Source: Crotalaria pallida
Lineage: Eukaryota > Streptophyta > Magnoliopsida > Fabales > Fabaceae
Direction of reading: 5' to 3'
DNA length: 64,000 bases
Assembly (NCBI GenBank): GCA_037953625.1
Contig: CM075654.1
Span: 23,863,501 to 23,927,500 of the forward strand
Positions 24,001-34,562 of this stretch are shown one piece after another (positions within the stretch are counted from its first letter, which is position 1; the number at the start of each line of letters is the position of its first letter). The notes beneath the pieces were generated by a model, which was not told where the DNA came from, ran no database searches, and saw only the letters and a program-made list of their open reading frames with translations. A program made the translations under genes and the position numbers.

Positions 24001-24413
24001 TTCATTGTGGTGCACACTATATGGAATTTCTTGAGATGCTTATGAGGATCCTCACCTGCAAGACCATGAAACTTGGGCAACAAATGGATTAGTCCTGTTC
24101 TAAGCTCAAAAGGAACATCCTCATCAGGATACCGGATACACGAGTCTTCAATAGTGAAGTCAGGTGCAGCCAGCTCCCTAAGTGTCCTTTCCCTTGGTGG
24201 GGGTTGAGCCATGTTATCACAATGTATAGAATCAGATTGAATAAAAGTAGAAGGAACAGAAGAAATAGAAACAGAATCAGAATTAGATGGACTATAAGAT
24301 GACTCTGACTCACTACCTAATGACTGATTCCTATTTTGTCTAACTAATCTGTGATAAGTTCTATCAATTTCAGGGTTATAAGGATGCAAATAACTTGGGT
24401 TGCCCCTAGTCAT
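21019..24413 (-). pseudogene. Athila gag-protease-RT, two in-frame stops, 3' truncated
   Basis: A single reading frame runs from ATG 24413 (MTRGNPSYLHPYNPEI) and is broken by TAG at 23355-23357 and TGA at 22689-22691. Gag contains LRTGLIHLLPKFHGL and WSDL/SWDDLKRAFLEKFFP-type segments, then the knuckle-like CGICTSIEHLTDAC, a long Gln/Pro-rich linker, the aspartic protease (MLDFGASINVMPMSVF) and the start of RT (SWRVCIDYRKLNQATRKDHF, CFLDGFSGYFQI). It ends at HKTTFTCP, before the catalytic YVDD region, where the sequence becomes Tekay LTR. It is clearly non-functional. Its function in the family is particle formation and reverse transcription. Confidence 0.9.
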
Positions 24414-25006
24414 GTACTGAACAAAACAGCATCAGCCATAGCATACTGTAACAGATATGCATGACCAAAATCGGCAACAAAATTTTTTATTTTTTTTAAA
24501 ATTTTTTATTTATTTTTTTAAGCACCCTAAAATCATGAAAACATATCACAGAAAGTTTGAGGACAAAATTCAAAAGGGAACCAAGTCAAAGAATTAAAAC
24601 AGTGACCAAAAACTAAGAAAATAGAACTTGTAAAATAAAAAAGAAATAGTAAACAGGCTTTTTCGGGATCCAAACGAAGGGGTTTTCTAACAAAGTGAGA
24701 AAAATCAGATTATTCAGAAAATTCCCTTCGATTTGATATAAAATTCGTCAAATTTCGACTTACAGATCAAAAGTTACGCCTATTTATAGTAAGTACTGCT
24801 AAAACTTGGAAAATTTTTCTGGAACTCACAACCAGTGCCTATCTGAGTGTCTGTGATGCATCAACACACTAATATATGATGAAACAAGTGTGGATACCAA
24901 TTTTCGTGCAAAAATTCCACCCACAGCTATCAGAATGCTTATTCACACACTAACTACACTAACTAATCTAACTAACTACTGTATGATCTTTGGCAAGAAC
25001 CGATAA
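24414..25006 (-). other. Untranslated leader of the Athila element
   Basis: Noncoding AT-rich sequence between primer site and gag start, including a T/A-rich run near 24480-24520. No ORF with recognisable content is present. Confidence 0.6.
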
Positions 25007-25024
25007 TCCCCGGCAACGGCGCCA
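25007..25024 (-). other. Primer-binding site (tRNA-Asp)
   Basis: Minus strand TGGCGCCGTTGCCGGGGA matches 18 bases of the complement of the 3' end of plant tRNA-Asp, the primer characteristic of Athila elements. It is separated from the LTR edge by 5 bp. Confidence 0.93.
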
Positions 25025-25029
25025 AATAT

Positions 25030-26078
25030 TGATCGAGGCCGTACCCGATCAAAATAAAAGGTGTTTATTCTGTAGTACTAGGAAGGTGATCCTAGGTCGT
25101 TTCCCAGCGAATATCGGTCTAGGAAAAGTATCAAACACATAGTGTGCAGTAAAATGGGGGGGTTTTTGTGTGTGACAAATGTGAAGAACAAAACATAAAC
25201 AGAATATAAAAACTAAGAAAATCAGAAACAAAAGCGGGCAAACCCCTTTGGCTACGTACACTACTCAATCCTAGCTCACTAAAGATCGATTCCTCTCCTC
25301 TCCTCTGTCCAACTCGTGATAACCAAATACTAAGCGAAAATTCAGTTATCACTCCAAACCCTAACTTCTAATTAAGCATCAGAAACCAGAATTGGAGTTT
25401 TTACGAGTTAATACAAATTAAGCATTTATATTCATGTATTATCTCTACGAAATGGAATTAAGCAAACCACTACACATCGATAAACATGAAAAAAGAGAAG
25501 AGAAAACGAAATTGCATTAATAACAAGAGCTCAAGAGTAGATAATACAATACCAAAGGAATTAACCCTTGAAGTCTAGCCTTCCATGGCCATAAATGAAG
25601 AAAAACGAGTAGAAATGGGGAAGAACAAAACCCTAGCAGCCACCACCACTTGGGAGAGCCAAGAGAGAAGTTCTAACCTAGAGAGAGAGTGAGAAATCTG
25701 AAATGGGAGTGTGTTCTTGGGGGTTACACGAATTTCCCCTCTTTAGTCATGAAAATGGGCCTAAAACATGGGCCCAAGTCCTAAGAAACACTATTCTGAA
25801 AATTACAATTAAAAAGGGACCTAAATGCAAATTACAATCTTCACTTCAATGCTTCAATCTTCATTTCCAAACTTCCCAAAGTGTCCTTGTGCCAAATATT
25901 ACCTGAAAATAGAAATAGAATTAATTAGGCTAAATAATCCCAAATTAAACAATATTCGGAATATTAGTCCAATAAACTCAAAATCACTAAATCAAGCTAA
26001 TCAATGTCAAATGGGCAACAAGTATCAATAATAGGAGTAAAATAATGCAAGGAATAATGGGAAATAAAATGCTCATCA
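25030..26078 (-). repeat. Athila 5' LTR (1049 bp)
   Basis: On the minus strand it starts TGATGAGCATTTTATTTCCC at 26078 and ends GGCCTCGATCA at 25030, next to the primer site. The partner LTR is not in the window. ORFs within it have no known content. Confidence 0.85.
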
Positions 26079-27108
26079 ATTCCTATATGGTAAATTATTG
26101 GAATATGAAGTCACACATTCTTACATCTTTCTTTAAGTGCATGACAAGATTAGAAGCATTCTGTAAGCGTTAGGTCTCCACCTTCATTCGTTCTTTAGTG
26201 AAGACATACGAAGCGTACTCTACTTATCTTTCCCAAGCAGTTGGTCAATAGTTTCAAACCAAATTAATGTACGAGTCCAACTGAACAAGAGTAAATAATC
26301 AATACCCTTAGATATTTCTGGAAGCGACTTTATACGATGTAGTTTCCGATAACTATATTTCTTAGATTGCGTTTCTGATTTAGACATTGTCCCATAAGTC
26401 ATTGGTGATAGGAAAGGACTTAGATTTCTTCATATTCTACTTAGTTGATTCAATCTTGAAGTAGCAACTTTTGATCACAACAAAAGGTTTTCTCGCTCCA
26501 ACCGATTAAGGATTGCGAACTCACGATCTTCTCCTTGTTTCTCATCCTGGAATACCAATTGTTTCTGGAGTTCCAGTCTTGTCTATTCGGTCCGGTTCCT
26601 CATGAATGAGCAAAGTTCTAGCCATAATTTGTTGCATTCTGCGAAAAGTCTTTGGATCGCATGATATTTAGACTACTTTCTTTAAAGAAAAAGCATAAAT
26701 TCCTCGTGAATTCCAAAGATTATATTTCCTTTCATTGTTAGATTCTTACACTTTTTGTAGGAAGTCGTATGAAAGACAATCAAAAGCTAGCGCATTCAAT
26801 TTCCTACTTCCTGGCATGGATATAACCAGGTGTGTCGATGCCAAGTGGGGAGAACGTAGTGACCCAACTAAGGTCTTAACGGTGTAACAAGCGGAAGCGA
26901 TAAGGAAAGTCAGGCGAGCACGAGAAGCAAAATGTTCTAACCTAAGCCCGAGCACATCAAAGAGGATGGACTTGGAAGTATTCTAAGTGGAAGAGCGAAA
27001 CCGAAGGAAAGTAGAAACCGTAGTCAAAAGCCTTGCCAATGGGATGGTTCTACATTTGTGGGATGGAACGGAATTTCGGGGACGAAATTCCAGAAAGTAT
27101 GGGAGAAT
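26079..27108 (+). other. Remnant of a plus-strand Tekay-like internal region with polypurine tract
   Basis: No intact ORF is present. The last 40 bp (about 27070-27108) read AATTTCGGGGACGAAATTCC, then a purine-rich GAAAGTATGGGAGAAT directly before an LTR start. This is the typical 3' end of Tekay/Del elements. The preceding 950 bp are too decayed for me to assign a domain, and part of it may be unrelated host sequence into which the Athila element inserted. Confidence 0.5.
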
Positions 27109-28041
27109 TGTAACATCCCGGATTTTTATTCTAAGCTTAATTAAATCGAATCCCAGCTAAGCTAAAGATAATCAGAAGAGTGAGCTGGAATTTAGTGAAG
27201 CCATCATAGCTTAAATGAGTATAGAAGTTAAGAAATATACCTTAAAGTTAGAAACCCTCAAAATATGAAATTTTGGTGATGTGATTGATTACCTTGGGGA
27301 AGGTAATCGATTACCAAGTTTCTGTGAGAAATTCATTAGTTGAAGAATTGGGGTGGTAATCGATTACTTTCTGAGGTAATCGATTACCAGCACATGTTTC
27401 ATGAAAAAAATAAGAGTCTTGAGGACCACTCATGTGTGGCTTCCTCAAGAAGCCACTCATTTATGGCCACACATTCTTTCTTCTTGCCAAATAAAAAGAA
27501 AGTAAAAGAAAACATTGTCGCGGCCAGGGTCCCGGGTCGCCCTCGGGGCCTTTTCATCATCTTCTTCTCATAAAACAACAACACAACACATAACACATTT
27601 CATTCTTCATCATCTTCTTCTCTTCCTCTCAAGGATTCCAAGATCAAGCATCATCATCACCATAAACCAAACAAATCAAGAGCACCCATTGTTATTTTCA
27701 TTATCATCATCATATCCTCATCAATAAAACAACCAAGAACCACCCTTTTACTCCCTCATAAAATTGTGGCTCTCTATCCCATCTTCATTGATTTTTTCAA
27801 GCTTTATAGCTATGGAGAATCAAGCTTACACATGCCTCCAACCCAAGATCAAGTGAAGCCAAGTCCTCTTCCTCCCTCATAATCTCCACTTGTCAAGGCT
27901 CCTCTTCAGCTCATTGTTGCTTGGCTAAGACACACCAAGAGGTTCAAGGGCTTAAGGGTTTAAAGAGCTAGGGCTCAAAGCATCACTCTTGAGTAGAGAT
28001 GTCAATTCGGGCCGGCCCAGCCCATTCGGGTCGGTCCATTA

Positions 28042-29634
28042 TGAGGAAACCGCAATTGGTGGTTGGAGAGACTTAGGAACCCTAGGAATACACCTAGAAG
28101 GGGGGGTTGAATAGGTGTTGAAGCTACCTTGAAAGATTTTCAAACGAAACAAATCTAAACAATCAAAACAAATGATTTTTACAAATTCTACAGTACTTAA
28201 TCGATTAAGCAAGTCGTGTACTCGAGTAGTACTCGATTAAGCTTGAACTTAATCGATTAAATATGACAGAAAACAGAAAAATCAATTTTCATTCGAATAC
28301 GAAAATCAATCAATTCACATGCAAGATCAGAGATTCAGCGGAAATGATTAACACCTATATTCTTATTGATTAACCTAGTTATGAAAATGATTTTCCCTTT
28401 ATCAATTTGAACAATCAAAGATTCAATTCAATCAATTATGAAAATCAATCTTTCTAGGTTTTCAATCAAGAACGCAATCAAATGACTTGAATATAAAGAG
28501 TAAGAGTTTAGAGATACGACACAGTGATTTATCCTGGTTCACTTTCATCCACTTGAAAGCTACATCCAGTCCCCTCTTCAACCAAGAGAGATTCTTCACT
28601 ATGAGGAATTAGAGTTCTCAAATTACAAGTGATTGCCTCACAAGACTCCCTTCTTGCTAGCTTACAAGAGATAACCGACACCCTTGCCTTGTAATCCTAT
28701 TGATCTTCTCTCTAATCTAACCTCTACCCCTTGTTGATAATCGACACAACAAGTCTTCAATTGCTTGATGATAATCCACACACCAAGGCTTCTCCTTGCT
28801 TGATTCACAACCAAGACTTCTTCTTCTTCTTCAATAAGAATGCACTTGCTTGATGATAAAATCGACACACCAAGACTTCTTGTTTGTTGTAGTGGCTTGC
28901 CTTCTTGCAAAGATTACAACACAATAGAAAACACAAAATAATCCTATGAATCTCAATCAAGAGTTATGACAATTCACCATAAGAGATTCAAAGGTTCTTG
29001 ATCAAAGAATATGAAAATATAAAAGCTTTGATCTTTGAAAATGAGAGAGAATAGAGTGGCTTGATTCTTTGTAAAACTTGTATGAAATGATTCTAACTAA
29101 TCACAAATAATAGGAAAAGGTTTATATAGAATACCCAAAAGTTGTAGCACTTAAAAACGGATTTTGAGAAGTCAAAAACGTATTTTAAAAATCAGTTCAG
29201 CAGTACTTAATCGATTAAGCAAGTCGTGTACTCGAGTAGTACTCGATTAAGTTATCACTTAATCGATTAAGTTGATACTGTACATGTTCAAAACTTGTTT
29301 TCTCAAAAACCAACCTTTCCTTTAAAACCTTTAAGCCACCTATTGATTCTAGATTAAGTGAAAACTCAAATTATGATTTAATCATGACTTATGAATGAGA
29401 TTCACTACCCTCTATAATAATCTACCCAAATAAAAACCTATGAAGCTTGAGAGGCAAAAGATAAAAGAAATACAAATACACTCAAACTTAAGTCTTCATG
29501 AGCTTGCTTTCTCTCTTCTTCATTTGATGTTTGTTGTTGCTTGTTGAGCTTGAAACTTGATCAACACATGTAGCTATGTTCAAAAACACTTTGTCATTAT
29601 CAAAACATTCATCATGTTCATCATGGAACTAACA
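28042..29634 (-). repeat. Gag-only Copia 3' LTR (1593 bp)
   Basis: On the minus strand it runs from TGTTAGTTCC at 29634 to GGTTTCCTCA at 28042. Two clusters of palindromes (TTAATCGATTAA and TACTCGAGTA) lie at 28194-28262 and 29212-29273. A TATA-like TCTATATAAACC lies at 29119-29130. Confidence 0.93.
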
Positions 29635-29650
29635 ATCTCCCCCTTTTTGA
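29635..29650 (-). other. Polypurine tract of gag-only Copia
   Basis: Minus strand CAAAAAGGGGGAGAT lies directly before the LTR start TGTTAG. Confidence 0.9.
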
Positions 29651-29964
29651 AAATGACAATCCATGTTTTGAAATCACTTGAAGTTGTTGATGCTTGAAAC
29701 ATTTGATCACTTGAGAAGACTCTTTCTCCCCCTCAATCAATGCTATAACACTTGAATCCAATTGAGATAGAAGCTTGATTCTCCCCCTATCTTCAACAAC
29801 TTATCTCAACCTACATAAAAACAACAAAACAACCTTTCTCCAAAAAATATAATATCATATTTCTCCCATTTGTTAAAAACATACCATTTCTCCCTCTTTG
29901 AGAAACATTTCATTCAATTCAAAACATAATATTTCTCCCCCTTTGGCATTATCAAAAAGTAATA

Positions 29965-30394
29965 TATACCAATTGAAATATAACATCTAAGCCAAGGTAA
30001 GAAATCAATGATCATTTCTTCACAACATTGATACCAATTGAACAAATACAATAGAGCTATACTTTGAAAAGTGATATCAATTGGTAAGAGAATATAACAA
30101 TGAAATATAATACCAATTGAGAACTAAAAAGATCATAATATCACTTAACAAAGAAGATATCAATTGTAAAGAAGAATCAATAATCACAAAAACATGATAA
30201 TCAACTAATAATCTCTCAATGATACAAATTGAATTAACTAAACATTTAGAAAAGTAATATCAATTGAGAAGATACCAATTGAGATAATATATCAATATCA
30301 AATATTACCACTTTGTAGAACATTCACTTGAGATGCAAGTGTAATACCAATTGAAGATGTGAATATAGACATTCATAGTTGAGACCAATTGAGA
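29965..30394. repeat. Interspersed motif array resembling the PBS/LTR junction (about 10 copies)
   Basis: The motif (G/A)ATA(C/T)CAATTGA occurs about ten times in 430 bp (near 29965, 30030, 30073, 30109, 30155, 30221, 30256, 30271, 30344 and 30382). The versions at 30030 and 30271 read GATACCAATTGA, exactly the sequence spanning the primer site and LTR edge at 32294-32305. The region is noncoding and lies between gag and the 3' LTR. Confidence 0.7.
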
Positions 30395-30438
30395 ACATGT
30401 GTCATTCATTTGCATCTTCAATCAAACCTACAAAACAA

Positions 30439-32229
30439 TCATGCTTTGCTTTTTGGTATCCAAATGGTTTTGGATCCATTTTTGTTAGTGTAGGGACTTT
30501 CACCCTTTTTCATCCAAACAAAATTTCCTTTAGGTATACCATGCACTTTAACATAACACACATTTGAAGTATGTCCATGAGTACCACAATAGAAACATGT
30601 TGGAGGATTTGAAAAATCAACTTTAGAAAAATCAACAACATTTCTATGAGATTTACTCTTAGCATTAGTATAACCCAAACCAAACTTGTTTGAATTTTCT
30701 CTTTGAAAATTTAACAATGTGCGCAATCTAATATCACAAATGGTGAAACTTGCAAGCTTATTTTTCAAAATAGCATTTTCATCCTTGAGCAACTTGCAAT
30801 TCTCACAATCAACCACAATATTCAATCTACTAGCACAATCACAAGAAGAACTAGCATATATAAGATCAAGAGTTTCATTTTCAAGATTAAGCTCATCAAC
30901 TTGTTTTTGAAGTTCTAAAATCTCTTTTTGATGTTTCAAAATGAGCTTCTTTCTTTCAATGTTTTTCAAAGCTAGTTTTTCAAGTTGTTCATACATTTCT
31001 TCATAAGCATTATGTAACAATTCATATTTAGAAGAAATTTCGGATTTAGATTCACTTACATTGCTATCCTCGCTTTGATAACTTGATTCATCATTTGAAC
31101 TTTGTTCTTCATCATCTACTAGAGTTATCAAGTTGAGACAAGCAGCTTCTTCATCATCCGATGAACTACTCGATGTGCTTTTCTTGTTATCTTCATCACT
31201 ATCCCAAACTATGTATGCTCTTTTAGATTTAGAATTTTTCCTGTCTTTCTCCTTCTTCTTGAGATACCTAGAGCATGAATACTTGAGATGACCGGGTTTT
31301 CCACATTCATGGCAAACTACACCTTCTTTTGATGTCTTGGTCTTGTAGTGTGGGGAATCCTTCTCTTTACTTTTGTCCTTGTTCAACCTTCCTTTTCTCC
31401 TTAGAAACTTGTCAAACTCTTTTAACAAAAGTTTCATGTCTTTTTCATCAACATCGGAATCGGAATCTTCACTATCATCATCATCGGAACTATCTTTCTT
31501 TTTATATGCACTTTTGACTCTAAGAGCAAGTCCTTTCCTTGATTTGTTCTTATCCGACTCTTCATTGATACTTAATCGTCCAAGCTCCATTTCATGTTCT
31601 TGAAGCTTTCCGAAAAGTGTTGCTAGATCCATAGCATCCAAATTCTTAGATTCAACAATAGCCGTTACTTTTGGTTGCCAATTCCTGTCTAAACATCTCA
31701 ACACTTTGTTAGAAAGTTCACCTTGTAGAAAAGTTTTACCAAGAGCAAGTAAATGATTTATAATATGAGTAAAACGCTTTTGCATATCATTTATAGATTC
31801 ATTTGGAAGCATATGAAACAATTCATAATCACGCATTAAAGCATTCAATCTAGCTCTCCTAACCTCACTAGTTCCTTCATGAGTCACTTGTAAAGTGTCC
31901 CACATTTCCTTAGCACTAGAACATTGAGAAACTCTAAAGAACTCGTCATAGGATAAAGCGGATGTAATGATATTCTTTGCTTTATAATCATATTGTACTT
32001 TCTTTCTATCATCATCCTTCCACTTATCCTCGGGGATCAATTGTTCTACACCTTCAACTAAACTAGAGGGGATATGAGGACCTTTTTCAACTACTTTCCA
32101 AATTTCACTATCTATGGCTTGGATAAAGATTTTCATTCTAACTTTCCAATATGCATAGCCTTCTCCGGCAAACAATGGAGGACGACTTATTGAAGCACCT
32201 TCACCACCAAAGGGATTCGTAGAACCCAT
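30439..32229 (-). CDS. Copia gag of the gag-only element
   Basis: An intact ORF of 596 residues begins MGSTNPFGGEGASISRPPLF about 60 bp inside the primer site. The N-terminal half is the Copia-type gag (PPLFAGEGYAYWKVRMKIFI, AKEMWDTLQVTHEGTSEV, LRCLDRNWQPKVTAI, LATLFGKLQEHEMEL). Two CCHC zinc knuckles are visible: CHECGKPGHLKYSC near residue 305 and CFYCGTHGHTSNVC near residue 550. Acidic and Ser-rich stretches and a coiled-coil segment separate them. It is closely similar in layout to the gag of the SIRE-type element at 44233-46011. The protein would form the cytoplasmic particle and bind element RNA. After the TGA the minus strand reads TTGTTTTGTAG then G, but no pol follows. An intact frame and near-identical LTRs suggest gag was maintained until recently. 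Confidence 0.95.
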   Translation of the reverse strand: MGSTNPFGGEGASISRPPLFAGEGYAYWKVRMKIFIQAIDSEIWKVVEKGPHIPSSLVEGVEQLIPEDKWKDDDRKKVQYDYKAKNIITSALSYDEFFRVSQCSSAKEMWDTLQVTHEGTSEVRRARLNALMRDYELFHMLPNESINDMQKRFTHIINHLLALGKTFLQGELSNKVLRCLDRNWQPKVTAIVESKNLDAMDLATLFGKLQEHEMELGRLSINEESDKNKSRKGLALRVKSAYKKKDSSDDDDSEDSDSDVDEKDMKLLLKEFDKFLRRKGRLNKDKSKEKDSPHYKTKTSKEGVVCHECGKPGHLKYSCSRYLKKKEKDRKNSKSKRAYIVWDSDEDNKKSTSSSSSDDEEAACLNLITLVDDEEQSSNDESSYQSEDSNVSESKSEISSKYELLHNAYEEMYEQLEKLALKNIERKKLILKHQKEILELQKQVDELNLENETLDLIYASSSCDCASRLNIVVDCENCKLLKDENAILKNKLASFTICDIRLRTLLNFQRENSNKFGLGYTNAKSKSHRNVVDFSKVDFSNPPTCFYCGTHGHTSNVCYVKVHGIPKGNFVWMKKGESPYTNKNGSKTIWIPKSKA

Positions 32230-32287
32230 TGCGATTTTCTTAAAGGATCTTTACGAAAAAGCTCTTATGCTCGTGTCTTTCGACCGA

Positions 32288-32299
32288 GCTCTGATACCA
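32288..32299 (-). other. Primer-binding site (initiator tRNA-Met), gag-only Copia
   Basis: Minus strand TGGTATCAGAGC lies 2 bp inside the LTR edge at 32302. Confidence 0.92.
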
Positions 32300-32301
32300 A
32301 T

Positions 32302-33894
32302 TGAGGAAACCGCAATTGGTGGTTGGAGAGACTTAGGAACCCTAGGAATACACCTAGAAGGGGGGGTTGAATAGGTGTTGAAGCTACCTTGAAAGATTTT
32401 CAAACGAAACAAATCTAAACAATCAAAACAAATGATTTTTACAAATTCTACAGTACTTAATCGATTAAGCAAGTCGTGTACTCGAGTAGTACTCGATTAA
32501 GCTTGAACTTAATCGATTAAATATGACAGAAAACAGAAAAATCAATTTTCATTCGAATACGAAAATCAATCAATTCACATGCAAGATCAGAGATTCAGCG
32601 GAAATGATTAACACCTATATTCTTATTGATTAACCTAGTTATGAAAATGATTTTCCCTTTATCAATTTGAACAATCAAAGATTCAATTCAATCAATTATG
32701 AAAATCAATCTTTCTAGGTTTTCAATCAAGAACGCAATCAAATGACTTGAATATAAAGAGTAAGAGTTTAGAGATACGACACAGTGATTTATCCTGGTTC
32801 ACTTTCATCCACTTGAAAGCTACATCCAGTCCCCTCTTCAACCAAGAGAGATTCTTCACTATGAGGAATTAGAGTTCTCAAATTACAAGTGATTGCCTCA
32901 CAAGACTCCCTTCTTGCTAGCTTACAAGAGATAACCGACACCCTTGCCTTGTAATCCTATTGATCTTCTCTCTAATCTAACCTCTACCCCTTGTTGATAA
33001 TCGACACAACAAGTCTTCAATTGCTTGATGATAATCCACACACCAAGGCTTCTCCTTGCTTGATTCACAACCAAGACTTCTTCTTCTTCTTCAATAAGAA
33101 TGCACTTGCTTGATGATAAAATCGACACACCAAGACTTCTTGTTTGTTGTAGTGGCTTGCCTTCTTGCAAAGATTACAACACAATAGAAAACACAAAATA
33201 ATCCTATGAATCTCAATCAAGAGTTATGACAATTCACCATAAGAGATTCAAAGGTTCTTGATCAAAGAATATGAAAATATAAAAGCTTTGATCTTTGAAA
33301 ATGAGAGAGAATAGAGTGGCTTGATTCTTTGTAAAACTTGTATGAAATGATTCTAACTAATCACAAATAATAGGAAAAGGTTTATATAGAATACCCAAAA
33401 GTTGTAGCACTTAAAAACTGATTTTGAGAAGTCAAAAACGTATTTTAAAAATCAGTTCAGCAGTACTTAATCGATTAAGCAAGTCGTGTACTCGAGTAGT
33501 ACTCGATTAAGTTATCACTTAATCGATTAAGTTGATACTGTACATGTTCAAAACTTGTTTTCTCAAAAACCAACCTTTCCTTTAAAACCTTTAAGCCACC
33601 TATTGATTCTAGATTAAGTGAAAACTCAAATTATGATTTAATCATGACTTATGAATGAGATTCACTACCCTCTATAATAATCTACCCAAATAAAAACCTA
33701 TGAAGCTTTAGAGGCAAAAGATAAAAGAAATACAAATACACTCAAACTTAGGTCTTCATGAGCTTGCTTTCTCTCTTCTTCATTTGATGTTTGTTGTTGC
33801 TTGTTGAGCTTGAAACTTGATCAACACATGTAGCTAGGTTCAAAAACACTTTGTCATTATCAAAACATTCATCATGTTCATCATGGAACTAACA
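32302..33894 (-). repeat. Gag-only Copia 5' LTR (1593 bp)
   Basis: Same length as the other LTR and differing at about four positions. It carries palindrome clusters at 32454-32522 and 33472-33533. This copy would drive transcription. Confidence 0.93.
33379..33390 (-). promoter_or_regulatory. Candidate TATA box in the 5' LTR
   Basis: Minus strand TCTATATAAACC fits the plant TATA consensus. The palindrome cluster 33472-33533 lies about 80-150 bp upstream, where enhancer elements would be expected. The start site would be about 30 bp further, near 33350. This is an inference from sequence only. Confidence 0.45.
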
Positions 33895-34329
33895 CATTAC
33901 GGGCCAATACTATTTTGGGCTGGGTCGGGCTAGCCCTAATTTGCCTCGGGCCAGCATTTTCATTGGCCCAGCCCAGCCCATAATAAAATGCGGGCCAAAC
34001 GGGCAGCCCGCGGGCCAATAATTTTATGCTTCAAAATATAATCAATCCATCTTGCTAAATACAATCAAAAGTTATTTTCAAAATACAATCAATCCATCTT
34101 GCTAAATACAATCAGTAGTAAAAATGTTAACTTGAATTTTTTTACTTTGAAATGAGATACAATCAGTCCTAAAATTAAAACGCTTAAAACAATATTATGT
34201 CGGAGTATATTAATCCTATTACTCTTTCCTTCATGTAAAACAATAATCTCAAAAACAATTAAACTAGAAAAGAACTAGTTTTGAGAAGTTTTGGTTATTG
34301 CTTGTGTACAGAGATGAGATTGAGAGGAG

Positions 34330-34562
34330 TAGAGGACCCATCTTGAGATTGGGTACGAATGTACGATGTCCACCATCTTGTCCTCGGCAATGAACTCAAG
34401 CTGAGTGACAAACAAAACAATAATACATTAATTAATTAATATTTAATAATATATAAAGTTATCAACAATGTCAAGTATGAAGAAAGAGTAAAGAAAATTG
34501 TGGCAATGACATACCTCTTCCACCGAAAATAGTGAGAGCTCAGGATTTGACTGCCCAGCCAT
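34330..34562 (-). pseudogene. PSF2: Captured 5' fragment of a GINS complex subunit PSF2 gene
   Basis: On the minus strand ATG at 34562 opens an exon of 16 codons (MAGQSNPELSLFSVEE) that ends exactly at a GT donor (34514). A 114-bp intron with GT..CAG ends at 34401, and exon 2 continues LEFIAEDKMVDIV. After an 8-bp frame-breaking insertion (within 34354-34363) the next frame gives PNLKMGPL. Joined in order this is the N-terminus of plant PSF2, a subunit of the GINS replication-helicase complex in the nucleus (family pattern LFSxEExEFIAEDE, IVPNxRMxPL). The rest of the gene is absent. The fragment lies inside the hAT element, in a region that also looks like a promoter and 5' leader (34563-34830). 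I recognise the family from memory and have not run a search. Confidence 0.8.

Larger units (their letters stand above)
21019..26078 (-). mobile_element. Ty3/gypsy Athila-type element, truncated within RT
   Basis: Read on the minus strand the order is 5' LTR (26078-25030), tRNA-Asp primer site (25024-25007), about 590 bp of leader, gag-protease-RT (24413-21019), then an abrupt junction with a Tekay LTR. The tRNA-Asp primer and the gag/RT sequence type fit the Athila clade (Calypso and Cyclops relatives). The rest of pol, any env-like ORF and the 3' LTR are missing. Confidence 0.88.
28042..33894 (-). mobile_element. Gag-only Copia (SIRE-like) retrotransposon, young, non-autonomous
   Basis: Two 1593-bp LTRs (28042-29634 and 32302-33894) differ at only about four positions by eye. 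A perfect 5-bp target duplication CATTA flanks it (28037-28041 and 33895-33899). The internal region of 2.67 kb has a tRNA-Met primer site, one intact gag ORF, about 800 bp of noncoding sequence with a repeated motif, and a polypurine tract. There is no protease, integrase, RT or RNase H. It matches the known class of terminal-repeat elements with a gag domain only (TR-GAG), which must borrow pol from an autonomous relative. Confidence 0.93.

Noticed and set aside
11884..26078. Tekay element inserted into the Athila element
   Set aside because: The left flank of Tekay is AT-rich repeat, not the missing half of Athila RT, and the Tekay LTR at the junction is truncated.
28662..28910. 82-residue minus-strand ORF found twice (also 32922-33170)
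   Set aside because: Both copies lie in the two LTRs of the same Copia element; identity only reflects the LTR pair.
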